Source of the DNA: Desulfobacteraceae bacterium | GTDB taxonomy: Bacteria > Desulfobacterota > Desulfobacteria > Desulfobacterales > JAABSP01 | NCBI GenBank assembly: GCA_011390345.1 | Contig: JAABSP010000048.1 | Coordinates: 1 to 37,862 of the forward strand | Direction of reading: 5' to 3' | DNA length: 37,862 nucleotides | Shown here: in pieces, positions 25,808 through 33,508 of the stretch | How positions within the stretch are numbered: position 1 is the stretch's first letter | How the letters are laid out: the number at the start of each line of letters is the position of its first letter | Translations under genes and position numbers: made by a program | The notes under the pieces: model-generated | Told to the model about the DNA's origin: nothing | Databases searched by the model: none | The model's input: only the letters and a program-made list of their open reading frames with translations

Positions 25808-25934
25808 GGCCGGCCTCCTTGTCTTTTGCATATGAATGCCGTCTTCTCTTTGACTATCAGAAAATCGGGCCCATGCCAACGCCATTTTTTCAACGGCTCA
25901 ATTCTCCAGAAAGCACTCGGAGAAGGTTTGGCTT

Positions 25935-27128
25935 TCAAAGGGGCCTCGGGCCGATCTCTTTTTCCGGATTTGCGATGAAAAAAAATCCTGCGGCCCCCAG
26001 TGTCATCAGCAGAGCGATCCCCAGAAACCGGTCATACCCGCTGACATCGATGATCCATGCCCCCGCGAAGGGGCCCAGAAAAGAGCCGACATGGACCGTC
26101 AGCATCATCATGTTGGCATTGTAGCCCCGGTATCGGGGCCGGGTCACCAGATACATCAGCGAGTTGAGCGGCGGGACGCAGAGCCCCATCCCCAGCCCGA
26201 AGACAATCGCGATGGGAAGAATCCAGGCCGGGTCCGGCAGCCACAGCAGGAGAGCGAAGCCCGCACCAGTTGCGATCAGCGCCGCAATCACCATCCCGAC
26301 CTTTGATACCGTATCGAAGATGCGTCCGCCGAAAAGGCGGATTACAACCATGACGCCCATCTGGATGGTGAAAAAAAAACCGGGGTTTTCCATCCCATTT
26401 TTCACGCCGTACCCTTCAAAGAGAAAAAATAGGGCCGAAAAGAGGGTGAAGTAGAGGCTGTTTACGAGCAGAATGTTGATCACCGGCTTTCGGAAGAGGT
26501 TCTTCCTCTCTTCTCCCGGGCCAAGTACTTCTTTGGATTTGCTGCCCGAAATTTCCATTCGAAAGACCAGCCGGCGCTGCATGCCGAAGATCATGCTTGC
26601 GGCCGTCAGCATAAGAATACCCGTGGCCATATAGATTTTTGTCGGGGAATCGATCATCGGGGAGACCAGCTCCGTCACGGCCGGCATGATGGAGTAGGGC
26701 GACAGCAGCGCCACTGAATAGAGGCTGAAGCCCATCCCTGTCTTTTCCGGCGGAAGGATCGCCACCAGGATGACCATGCAGGCGGCCATGACCAGGAATA
26801 GGCCGGCGCCGTTGGCCATCCGAAGGATCACCAGGGGCCAGAAGCGATCCGCATAGAGGTAGGCGATGCCGCAGCCGGCCACTATCAGGATGCCGGCCAT
26901 CATGCAGGAGAGAGCATTGGAGAGGCGGATGTGTCGGCTGACTGTCAGGTAGAGGGCCATCGCGGCCAGGGAATAGATGCCGATGATAAAGCCTGCGGCT
27001 TTTCCCCCGAATCCGAGGTGCTGTAGATAAAGATGGAAGTTGAAGAATACCGAGACATTGCAGATCGCCAGAAAGGTGATGATGCAGAGTGCAATGAATT
27101 CGTAATTCAAAAAATCGTTTTTGTTCAT
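25935..27128 (-). CDS. Major facilitator superfamily transporter
   Basis: A 397-residue integral membrane protein with about 12 hydrophobic segments: ALCIITFLAICNVSVFF near the start, AAGFIIGIYSLAAMALYL, then a cytoplasmic central loop (SKSKEVLGPGEERKN) between two six-helix halves. The substrate is unknown. The length is usual for MFS drug or organic-acid transporters. The start is at 27128; the promoter is predicted at 27200-27228 and shares a palindrome with the divergent mntA-hepT promoter. The OYE stub and solute-binding gene follow on the same strand. Confidence 0.88.
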   Translation of the reverse strand: MNKNDFLNYEFIALCIITFLAICNVSVFFNFHLYLQHLGFGGKAAGFIIGIYSLAAMALYLTVSRHIRLSNALSCMMAGILIVAGCGIAYLYADRFWPLVILRMANGAGLFLVMAACMVILVAILPPEKTGMGFSLYSVALLSPYSIMPAVTELVSPMIDSPTKIYMATGILMLTAASMIFGMQRRLVFRMEISGSKSKEVLGPGEERKNLFRKPVINILLVNSLYFTLFSALFFLFEGYGVKNGMENPGFFFTIQMGVMVVIRLFGGRIFDTVSKVGMVIAALIATGAGFALLLWLPDPAWILPIAIVFGLGMGLCVPPLNSLMYLVTRPRYRGYNANMMMLTVHVGSFLGPFAGAWIIDVSGYDRFLGIALLMTLGAAGFFFIANPEKEIGPRPL

Positions 27129-27199
27129 ATCCCGGGCTTCAGGCCTCCTCCATGTTTATCCGGTGACATTTCTGTTTTGACGGCGGTTCCGCACCGTGG

Positions 27200-27228
27200 T
27201 TTTTAGACAAGACGGTTCGGATTGTCAA
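27200..27228 (-). promoter_or_regulatory. Predicted promoter of the MFS gene
   Basis: Minus strand TTGACA (27228-27223), 17 bases, TAAAAA (27205-27200). The -35 box is part of the palindrome at 27224-27239. Confidence 0.5.
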
Positions 27229-27239
27229 TTGGAATTGAC
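27224..27239. promoter_or_regulatory. Palindromic operator covering two divergent -35 boxes
   Basis: GTCAATTGGAATTGAC is a perfect inverted repeat (7-bp arms, GG centre). The left arm is part of TTGACA of the MFS promoter and the right arm is part of TTGACG of the mntA-hepT promoter, so a bound protein would block both. Confidence 0.6.
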
Positions 27240-27262
27240 GAATGTTTGAAAAGCTTTATAAT
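27235..27262 (+). promoter_or_regulatory. Predicted promoter of mntA-hepT
   Basis: TTGACG (27235-27240), 16 bases, perfect TATAAT (27257-27262). The predicted start near 27269 lies 43 bases before the chosen mntA ATG and rules out upstream starts. Confidence 0.75.
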
Positions 27263-27311
27263 ATCCGGGTCGAAGATGGCCGGTTCAACGTCAGGGAGTG
27301 GCGGTGAAGAC

Positions 27312-27662
27312 ATGAAGAAATACTGTGTCGATATGAACGAGGGTAGCGCAAAAGTGATCCGGACGAAACAGGATATTTTTACAATATTCAACCGGAACAG
27401 ATCGAGCCTCAAAGGGATGGGGGTAAAAAAGATCGGGCTGTTCGGTTCTTTTGTCCGTGGGGAACAGGGCCCTGACAGTGACATTGACCTGCTGGTCATC
27501 TTCGAACCGGGGCGAAAAAATTTCGATACTTTTATGGAACTCTCCTTTTTTCTTGAAGATCTGCTGCAGCGGAAAATTGAGCTTGTTACGGTGGAATCGC
27601 TTAGTCCCTTTATCGGCCCTCATATATTAGAAGAGGCAGAGTATGCGGATGTCGCCGGATGA
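27312..27662 (+). CDS. mntA: MntA-type nucleotidyltransferase antitoxin
   Basis: A 116-residue minimal nucleotidyltransferase. The signature [25 protein letters not shown] fits G45-S46-x10-D57-x-D59, the catalytic pattern of MNT proteins. In MntA-HepT systems MNT inactivates the HEPN toxin by adding AMP groups to its tyrosine. The ATG at 27312 follows a strong promoter; an in-frame start at 27222 would lie upstream of it. The 3' end overlaps hepT by 20 bases. Confidence 0.88.
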   Translation: MKKYCVDMNEGSAKVIRTKQDIFTIFNRNRSSLKGMGVKKIGLFGSFVRGEQGPDSDIDLLVIFEPGRKNFDTFMELSFFLEDLLQRKIELVTVESLSPFIGPHILEEAEYADVAG

Positions 27663-27987
27663 ATACCTCCGACATATGCTCGTTGAGATCGACTATCTTT
27701 CGGATTCCGCACAAGGGGTGAGCAGAGAGCGGTTTCTTCGGGATGGAACGCTCAAACGTGCTTTTGTTCGAAGCATCGAAATCATTGGGGAAGCATCGAA
27801 GAATATACCTGCTGAACTGAAGAAAAAGTATCCGGAGGTACATTGGCGGGCCATTGCAGGTATGAGAGACCGTCTGATTCACGGCTATTTCGGCGTTGAT
27901 TACGAGATCGTCTGGGATGTTGTAAAAAACAAGATCCCCGATCTTCGTGAAAAGATTCGGCAGATACTGGAACAAGATTTCAAGTGA
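27643..27987 (+). CDS. hepT: HepT-type HEPN-domain ribonuclease toxin (DUF86)
   Basis: A 114-residue all-helical HEPN RNase toxin. The active-site motif RDRLIHGY gives R75-x4-H80-x-Y82, exactly the RX4HXY pattern in which tyrosine is the AMPylation target of MntA. The length and the [14 protein letters not shown] and [16 protein letters not shown] blocks fit DUF86. It overlaps mntA by 20 bases; a second ATG at 27649 is possible. It probably cuts tRNA or mRNA when unmodified, acting as an addiction or anti-phage module. Confidence 0.9.
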   Translation: MRMSPDEYLRHMLVEIDYLSDSAQGVSRERFLRDGTLKRAFVRSIEIIGEASKNIPAELKKKYPEVHWRAIAGMRDRLIHGYFGVDYEIVWDVVKNKIPDLREKIRQILEQDFK

Positions 27988-28038
27988 TCAGCCATCTGTC
28001 CCTTTTTGGCCATGATCTCGACTTCCAAAAGAGCGAGT

Positions 28039-29292
28039 ATGAGCAATTTTTACCACAACATCTTCTATTATTACCGGGGCGCACAGGAATCGGATAAGAA
28101 CCGGGAACGGCAATTGGAGGATAATACCACCAAAGCCCTGATCAATACCCTGGAGTACGGCGGCAGAAAAGTCAGGAATGGCTTTTTGGAATGGATCGGC
28201 GTTGAGAAGCCGGAAAACATACGGTTCGAACTGCAGAAAAAGACCATCGGAAAGGGGAGGATCGAGAGAAAATCGAAACGGGTTCTGCTCGCTCTCGTTC
28301 CCGCAGAAGGCAAGGCTACGCCTCTGGTTGAATCCGGAAAGCAGGAGAGCCGTCCCGACGCCTGGATCTACGGCGATGATTTTGCTGTTCTCATCGAAAG
28401 CAAAGTGGTCGGATACCTCGATGCCGATCAGATGCGCTACCATTTTCAGAAACTCACGATCGGTGAGAAGAGGTTTCCGGTATGCGAAGAGCGGACATGG
28501 GCCGAGTTACACGCCTTTTTCAAATCATTGACCCCGGAGCTTACCGAGAACAGCCGCTGGATCGTCAACCAGTTTATGCGGTATCTGGAGTATTGCAATA
28601 TGACCGATTTTACGGGTTTTGAAAAGGAGATTTTCGATTTCTTCTTCATCCACGACAGCGAGGAAAGCAAAAAATGGGTCAAAGAGACCATAAAGAGTTT
28701 TGCCGAGGAGACCTCGCAGAGCCTTAAAGCGGTAGAGCCCTTTTATGAGGATTACGATGTCGGCAGTCTCAGCCTGAAAAAGATGCAGACCAAAGAAGAA
28801 GAGAATCACGCTTGGGCGGCCTTTGGGCCCAAAGACTCAAAATACAGAAACTACGCCCATCAGACCATCATCTTGAATTCTCAGGGGATAGAGGTGCTTG
28901 TCAATGTTGAGCTGAAAAGTGCTGTTGACAGGCTGAAGGAAAAGGTGCTCCGGGATAAACAGACCTTTGTGGAGATTATCAGGAATTTGAAGCCGGAAGC
29001 GTCGATGGTTGTCCAATTGCAGGAACGAAAGCAGATCCAGGCAAGTCTCTATTCATACCATCAGGTATTTGCAATTGAAGTCGATTATCTGAAAAAGGAT
29101 GAACTGGGAGAACACGGCTTTGATTATCTCGTCACGATGCTGCAGAAAATCCCGCTGCCCTACTTCACCGTCAAGGCAAAGATCAGCAGGAGTGCGGTTC
29201 TTTCCATGAAAGACCAGAAAAAGCAACTGGTTGAAAAAGTGATCCATATCATGACGGAATTCCATTCGATGGTGCGGTATATCAACGAGTAG
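28039..29292 (+). CDS. Solitary PD-(D/E)XK-type nuclease, possible defence protein
   Basis: A 417-residue soluble protein. An early helix NRERQLEDNTTKALINTLEY carries a conserved-type glutamate. SRPDAWIYGDDFAVLIESKV follows: D107-x12-E120-x-K122, a good PD-(D/E)XK core, with DADQMRYH nearby giving the usual Q-x-x-x-Y element. The remaining ~280 residues show no recognised domain and contain a charged coiled region. No methyltransferase is adjacent, so it is not a classical restriction enzyme; it lies after MntA-HepT and next to a type III restriction remnant, which suggests a defence island. The ATG at 28039 is chosen over 28006 because GAGCGAG precedes it. The family name is uncertain. Confidence 0.65.
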   Translation: MSNFYHNIFYYYRGAQESDKNRERQLEDNTTKALINTLEYGGRKVRNGFLEWIGVEKPENIRFELQKKTIGKGRIERKSKRVLLALVPAEGKATPLVESGKQESRPDAWIYGDDFAVLIESKVVGYLDADQMRYHFQKLTIGEKRFPVCEERTWAELHAFFKSLTPELTENSRWIVNQFMRYLEYCNMTDFTGFEKEIFDFFFIHDSEESKKWVKETIKSFAEETSQSLKAVEPFYEDYDVGSLSLKKMQTKEEENHAWAAFGPKDSKYRNYAHQTIILNSQGIEVLVNVELKSAVDRLKEKVLRDKQTFVEIIRNLKPEASMVVQLQERKQIQASLYSYHQVFAIEVDYLKKDELGEHGFDYLVTMLQKIPLPYFTVKAKISRSAVLSMKDQKKQLVEKVIHIMTEFHSMVRYINE

Positions 29293-29461
29293 CAGAACGG
29301 TTGTTCCTCTCTTCGCTCTTTTCGGCCCACAGCTCTCCCAGGATTCGTTTCTCCTGCCAGTCCTCATTGGAATACCGATCCGCGCCCTTGTACTCCACGA
29401 CGAAATTCCGGCTCTTTTCAAAATGTCTGAAGGCTAGGATCTTCTGGACGTTCGTTGATTC
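29282..29461 (-). pseudogene. C-terminal remnant of a type III restriction-type helicase/nuclease (Res)
   Basis: On the minus strand the last ~59 codons read VQKILAFRHFEKSRNF, then VVEYKGADRYSNEDWQEKR and ILGELWAEKSEERN. This is the characteristic tail of Res subunits and related DEAD-box endonucleases (V-V-E-Y-K-G-A-D-R, E-K-R, G-E-L-W-A). No preceding helicase domain exists, and the frame loses similarity upstream of 29461, where the addiction-module gene begins soon after. It ends in TGA overlapping the 3' end of the PD-(D/E)XK gene. A decayed restriction gene is the best reading. Confidence 0.65.
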
Positions 29462-29528
29462 CTGTGCTAAATGGAGACAGGATATCCTGTATCGGAAGAA
29501 GATAGAAGATGATCTGTGAAAGCGTACA

Positions 29529-29708
29529 ATGATGAGTACTATGGATGAAATTGAACAGGCATGGATGGATGAAGCAGAGCGAAGGTGGCAGGAGATAAAG
29601 GAGGGGAGGGTAGAGTGCATCCCGGCCCAAGAAGTCATGAAACGGGCAAAGGCCGCTTTGGAAAAAGAAAATCGTCTTTCGGCCCATAGGAGCGGATCGG
29701 ATTCATGA
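29529..29708 (+). CDS. Addiction module component (TIGR02574-type small protein)
   Basis: A 59-residue acidic-helical protein: IEQAWMDEAERRWQEIKEGR, then VECIPAQEVMKRAKAALE. It matches the pattern of short antitoxin-like proteins IEQAWLDEAERR...G..IPAEEV that usually precede a RelE/ParE-type toxin. The ATG at 29529 (or 29532/29541) has no strong ribosome site. Its TGA overlaps the ATG of radC (ATGA at 29705-29708). The expected toxin gene is missing; radC takes its place. Confidence 0.75.
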   Translation: MMSTMDEIEQAWMDEAERRWQEIKEGRVECIPAQEVMKRAKAALEKENRLSAHRSGSDS

Positions 29709-30367
29709 CCAAGCGCATGGCAGACCTGCCGGCAGAGGACCGCCCCCGAGAGAAGATGCTGAAAAGAGGCGCCGGCGCCCTCTCAGACGAGGAACTGGTG
29801 GCCCTTCTCCTCGGCTCCGGCATCAAGGGCCACGACGTCATGACCGTGGCCCGGCGGATCGTCCATCTGGTGGACGAGCGCCACGGAAATCCCAAGCTGG
29901 AGCATCTTCAGAGCCTGGACGGCGTGGGCCCCGCAAAAGCGGCCATCATCGCAGCCGCGCTGGAATTCTCCCGCCGCCGCATCCGTCCCGAGGGCATCCG
30001 GATCAGCACCCCGTCCGACATCCTCCCCCTGATCCGCCACTACAGCGACCGGAAACAGGAGCACTTCCTCTGCATCTCCCTGAACGGCGCAAACGAAGTC
30101 ATCAGCACCAGAGTCGTCTCCATCGGCCTGGTCAACAAGACCCTGGTTCACCCCAGAGAGGTCTTTGCCGACCCCATCACGGACCGGGGATCGGCCATCA
30201 TTCTGGCACACAACCATCCGTCGGGGAACATCGAGCCGAGCCGGGAGGATATCGCGCTCACCCGGCGGCTGAAAGAGTCGGGGGAGACGCTGGGGATTAC
30301 GGTGCTGGATCATATCATCTTCGCACGGAAGGGGCATTACAGCTTTTTGGAGAATGGGAATTTATGA
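29705..30367 (+). CDS. radC: DNA repair protein RadC (JAB-domain)
   Basis: A 220-residue RadC-family protein. An N-terminal helix-hairpin-helix region has SLDGVGPAKAAIIAAALEFSRRR (~70-92). The JAB metalloprotease-like fold at ~100-218 has the metal motif H169-N-H171-P-S-G and D182 (AHNHPSGNIEPSREDIALTRRL). The biochemical role is not settled; relatives are common on mobile elements and in defence regions, though full-length RadC such as this can be chromosomal. It overlaps the addiction-module gene by 4 bases. Base use (many GCC/CTC/ATC codons) is more G+C-rich than both flanking genes. Confidence 0.95.
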   Translation: MTKRMADLPAEDRPREKMLKRGAGALSDEELVALLLGSGIKGHDVMTVARRIVHLVDERHGNPKLEHLQSLDGVGPAKAAIIAAALEFSRRRIRPEGIRISTPSDILPLIRHYSDRKQEHFLCISLNGANEVISTRVVSIGLVNKTLVHPREVFADPITDRGSAIILAHNHPSGNIEPSREDIALTRRLKESGETLGITVLDHIIFARKGHYSFLENGNL

Positions 30368-30402
30368 TGAAAAAAGAAAAAGAAAGGAGAGGATTCGAAA
30401 AA

Positions 30403-30765
30403 ATGGAACACATAGAATTGCACAAAATCCTGGCAGATCAAGGCATCAGAGTCTTTGCATTTACGTTGAGTTTAGATCCTCTTTTCCTGATCCATCCCAA
30501 CAAAACCGTGGAAGAATGGCGGTCCGATACCAGAAAAATCATCGCGGAGATCGGCGCTCTTCAGGACGAAAACGGCAATGTCGAAGACAAAATTTACAAT
30601 ACGCTGCTGAGTAAATTCAACGATGCAGGCTATTTTGAAATTGTCGACATCGTTGCCGATGTCTTTGAAGGACGCATTGCCGCTTACAGCGCCGGAATCG
30701 AAGATGATCCCTCACATGAAGATCAGGCGGACGGCTTTGGCCATTTCGGATGGGAATCAGAATAA
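30403..30765 (+). CDS. Hypothetical protein
   Basis: A 120-residue acidic soluble protein with no family recognised: MEHIELHKILADQGIRV, then NKTVEEWRSDTRKIIAEIGAL, ending in an acidic tail EDDPSHEDQADGFGHFGW. The ATG at 30403 follows AAAGGAGAGG; an in-frame ATG at 30364 overlaps the radC stop. The last 16 bases overlap the next gene. It is probably translated with its neighbours as part of an operon of unknown function (30403-32084). Confidence 0.6.
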   Translation: MEHIELHKILADQGIRVFAFTLSLDPLFLIHPNKTVEEWRSDTRKIIAEIGALQDENGNVEDKIYNTLLSKFNDAGYFEIVDIVADVFEGRIAAYSAGIEDDPSHEDQADGFGHFGWESE

Positions 30766-31331
30766 TCAAGCCGTACAAACAACGGGAGGTGCTGGCAGAT
30801 GAATCTGTGAAAGCCGGCAGAAGAAGTTATGAAAAGGGCAGGAGACGCTTTGAAAAGATGACCAAAAAGCAGATTACCAAAGCAGAGGCGATTGTAGATG
30901 TTCTGATGGAGAGCGGCGCAGTATGCCCTTCGGCGATGGCCGAAAAGGTGAATCGGAAAACGGATTTCTCCATGTCTGAAAATGAGGCGAAGTCATTGTT
31001 GGCTCATATGCGGGGAGGTACCGATCTGGGCTGTTTCATAAACATGCACCGGGATGACAGAGGACTGGTTTTCGAGATGATGGAAGAGGCCAGGGTGCTG
31101 ACCCCGAAGCAGGCACTTGACCTTGTACAGCGGGTGAAGGAAAAGGATGATTACACGCTGGATCAGGCTGCTGAGGATTATCCGCATCTCGATCCCATTA
31201 TCCGGGAGAAGCTCGCAGAAAGGGCGGCGCTGAAAAGACGGCGCAGGATGGAAATGATATGGTATAAAATACGCCGATGGTCGGTATATGGCTCTATTCT
31301 GCTGTTGATTCTCCTTTACCTGTTTTTTTAG
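30750..31331 (+). CDS. Hypothetical C-terminal tail-anchored protein
   Basis: Up to 193 residues, mostly charged and helical, with one hydrophobic segment at the very end: WSVYGSILLLILLYLFF. That makes it a tail-anchored inner-membrane protein with a large cytoplasmic domain. A middle section (VVDVL-type IVDVLMESGAVCPSAMAEKV and LTPKQALDLVQRV) looks like two helical repeats. The start is uncertain: ATG at 30750 overlaps the previous gene, and ATG at 30858 has AGGAGA upstream. No homologue is recognised. Confidence 0.6.
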   Translation: MGIRIIKPYKQREVLADESVKAGRRSYEKGRRRFEKMTKKQITKAEAIVDVLMESGAVCPSAMAEKVNRKTDFSMSENEAKSLLAHMRGGTDLGCFINMHRDDRGLVFEMMEEARVLTPKQALDLVQRVKEKDDYTLDQAAEDYPHLDPIIREKLAERAALKRRRRMEMIWYKIRRWSVYGSILLLILLYLFF

Positions 31332-31373
31332 ATGATCGGCCCAAGGAAACCACGGAAGGGAGAGCTTTGACAG

Positions 31374-32084
31374 ATGAATATAGAGAGCCGGTTTTCCAAA
31401 TACCTGTCCCGTTTCAACAGCCTCATGGGCCTGATCGGCGGCATATTGCTGATCTGCGTTCTCCTGTATGCAGGGTACATGATCGCAGATAACATGTTCG
31501 CAAACAGAGATGTCCGCAACATCGTCAACGTGCAGACCGACGGCGATCTGGAAGAAGAGTGGCAGATCGGCTATATGTCATCGATCCAGGGAACCCCTTA
31601 TGTCATGATTCCGTTGAACTCGGACCAGCGGTATGCCCAGTCCTACTACAGCAAATCCGCATCTTCCGTTCGGAACTATCTCTTCATCGATGGCCAAAAC
31701 AACGAACGACACTGGCTTTTCGACACCAATGAATACCTGGTCATCGAGATGGATCTCCTTTCAGTCGGAAATGTTCAATCGGACAAAGATGAAGTGCGGG
31801 CGATCCTCTACAGAATCGTTAAGGCCGACACGAACGGGGATGAGCGGCTGACCCATGAAGATATGCAGAGCATTGGCCTCTCATCTCCGGACGGGAAGAG
31901 ATACAAGGAGATCCTGGTCGGAATCGATCGGTTCATCGGCCATCGGCTGATGGATGAAAAGATCCTGCTGCTGGTTTTTCAGCGGAAAGAGACCGGCTTT
32001 TCCGCAAATGTGGATTTGGCAGCCTTTGAAGTCTATAATGAAACGGAGCTGCCCAAAGTCGGCTCCGAAACGATCACCCCGTAA
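31374..32084 (+). CDS. Hypothetical membrane-anchored protein with one EF-hand-like loop
   Basis: A 236-residue protein with one N-terminal membrane helix (SLMGLIGGILLICVLLYAGYM, ~16-36), then a large periplasmic-type domain. The sequence DTNGDERLTHEDM (about residues 150-162) matches the calcium-binding EF-hand loop pattern D-x-N-x-D-x-x-L-x-x-E-D. The rest (IQGTPYVMIPLNSD, NYLFIDGQNNERHWLFDTNEYLVI) is beta-rich. A GGGAGAG element lies before the ATG. It follows the tail-anchored protein by 42 bases and precedes the DUF3786 gene by 10, so the genes may form one operon. The family is not recognised. Confidence 0.65.
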   Translation: MNIESRFSKYLSRFNSLMGLIGGILLICVLLYAGYMIADNMFANRDVRNIVNVQTDGDLEEEWQIGYMSSIQGTPYVMIPLNSDQRYAQSYYSKSASSVRNYLFIDGQNNERHWLFDTNEYLVIEMDLLSVGNVQSDKDEVRAILYRIVKADTNGDERLTHEDMQSIGLSSPDGKRYKEILVGIDRFIGHRLMDEKILLLVFQRKETGFSANVDLAAFEVYNETELPKVGSETITP

Positions 32085-32094
32085 AGGAGCAACC

Positions 32095-32931
32095 GTGGCG
32101 CTCTCTATCGTCGATATCTACCAGAAGCTGCTGCCCAAAACCAACTGCCGGGAGTGCGGCTTTCCCACCTGTCTGGCTTTTGCCGGCATGGTGGTCTCGG
32201 AGAAGCACCCGCTGGAAAACTGTCCCCACATCCCGCCGGAACTGCTGGAACCGGCCAAAAAGGAGCTGTGGGCACAGTATGCCGAAGGAAAATGGCTCAA
32301 AAAGGACCCGGCCGAGAGCGCTCTGGCCTGGGCAAAGGAGCGGGCCGCGTCCATGGCCGTCGAGGATCTGCCGGGCCGCATCGGCGGCGAGATCATCGAG
32401 ACCGATTCCGGACCGGCGCTGCGGCTCCCCTATTTCAACGAGTTCCTGATCATCCGTCCCGGGACCCTGGAAAAGGCCGATGGATCGCCCCTGAACCGGT
32501 GGGAGCAGGTCTTTGTCTTCAACCATCTGGCCCAGGGGGGCGATGCGGTCCCTTCGGGGGAGTGGAAGGCGTTTCAGGAGTTTCCCAACACGGTCTCCAA
32601 GGTCAAATCCATGATCGCGCATGTGGAGGAACCCCTGTCAGAACATTTTGCCGGAAAGCGGGAAGAACTCAGGTCCGCCGGGCAATCCGTCGGCGGCGAA
32701 GATGTGACGGATCAGTATCCTTCGGCCGATCTGGCCATGAAATTCACGCCCCTGCCGAGGGTTCCGGTGCTGCTAATATATTGGGAGGCTGACCCGGCTG
32801 AAGCGGTAGCGGCAAAAATCAAGCTCCTCTTTGACGAGACCGTTCCCCGGCATCTGGATATCGAGTCAATCCTGTTTCTGAGCGAGCGGCTGCGCCAACT
32901 GCTGCGGGAAGAGGAACCGGAGCGGATATAG
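32095..32931 (+). CDS. DUF3786 protein with N-terminal 4Fe-4S domain
   Basis: A 278-residue cytoplasmic protein. The N-terminus has NCRECGFPTCLAFAG and NCPHIP, i.e. C18-x2-C21-x4-C26-x16-C43, the 4Fe-4S pattern found in the CODH/corrinoid protein gamma subunit. The remaining ~200 residues correspond to DUF3786, a family frequent in anaerobes with C1 metabolism and of unknown activity (EIIETDSGPALRLPYFNEFLIIRPG, WEQVFVFNHLA, VPVLLIYWEADPAE). I chose GTG at 32095 because AAAGGAG precedes it; the open frame upstream overlaps the previous gene. No acetyl-CoA synthase genes are nearby. Confidence 0.85.
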   Translation: MALSIVDIYQKLLPKTNCRECGFPTCLAFAGMVVSEKHPLENCPHIPPELLEPAKKELWAQYAEGKWLKKDPAESALAWAKERAASMAVEDLPGRIGGEIIETDSGPALRLPYFNEFLIIRPGTLEKADGSPLNRWEQVFVFNHLAQGGDAVPSGEWKAFQEFPNTVSKVKSMIAHVEEPLSEHFAGKREELRSAGQSVGGEDVTDQYPSADLAMKFTPLPRVPVLLIYWEADPAEAVAAKIKLLFDETVPRHLDIESILFLSERLRQLLREEEPERI

Positions 32932-32979
32932 TATCGTCGCTTTTGTTAATCAGACCAATTTACCATCAGGAGATTTATA

Positions 32980-33246
32980 ATGGATTTTTACACATATATT
33001 CTCAGAAAGAGTGCAGGCTACTGGGTTGCGCTGTGCCTTGAAAATGGGATTGCAGGCCAGGGAATGGAAAAGGAGGAGGCCGTCGAAAAAATGAAAGAGG
33101 CCATCGAATCCTTCAAAATGGTTTCCGAATCAGAGCCGGATCTCTTTACCGCTCCGATTTCCATAAAGGAACTCCACGAATTTCTGACCATTGAGGAAGG
33201 GAAACCATTGGCAGAAGCCTATGAATTAAGAGCGATCCATGCCTGA
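32980..33246 (+). CDS. HicB-like antitoxin-family protein (orphan)
   Basis: An 88-residue protein with the partial RNase H-like fold of HicB: YTYILRKSAGYWVALCLENGIAGQGMEKEEAVEKMKEAIE. It lacks the usual C-terminal ribbon-helix-helix, having only ~25 residues after this domain. AGGAG precedes the ATG. No HicA toxin gene is found on either side, so it is an orphan or has another role. It is followed by a 262-base region without a clear gene. Confidence 0.75.
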   Translation: MDFYTYILRKSAGYWVALCLENGIAGQGMEKEEAVEKMKEAIESFKMVSESEPDLFTAPISIKELHEFLTIEEGKPLAEAYELRAIHA

Positions 33247-33508
33247 TGATATTCCCTCTCTGCAATATCCCAGTGTACATGAAATGTTCATTACCCATTC
33301 ACGAATGGCTGTTTTCCACCGCTTCCTTTTCTGTTCCAAGACGATCATATTCTCGTAAAATATCTGTAATTCATATGGGTTAAGCTTTAGCTCCCCTTTC
33401 CGGCACGATTCTTGATATTCTTTTCGGCAATCGCGTCGGAGGTGATCCGATTTTGGAGGATGAAAGTCGGATCGACGAAAAAGAGAAAGCCCGGAAAGGA
33501 GGCGGCGG
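33247..33508. other. Gap with a possible decayed minus-strand gene
   Basis: No plus-strand gene is seen. On the minus strand the stretch from ~33460 to 33243 is open and reads in part RKGELKLNPYELQIFYEN and KRKRWKTAIREWVMNISC, which looks protein-like. However, its upstream part lies antisense to the YceK-like gene and no start with a ribosome site is visible. It could be the 3' remnant of a gene. The family is not recognised. Confidence 0.3.

Noticed and set aside
27222-27311. Extended mntA start at 27222
   Set aside because: It would begin upstream of the TTGACG/TATAAT promoter and within the palindrome. The ATG at 27312 is the first after the predicted transcript start.
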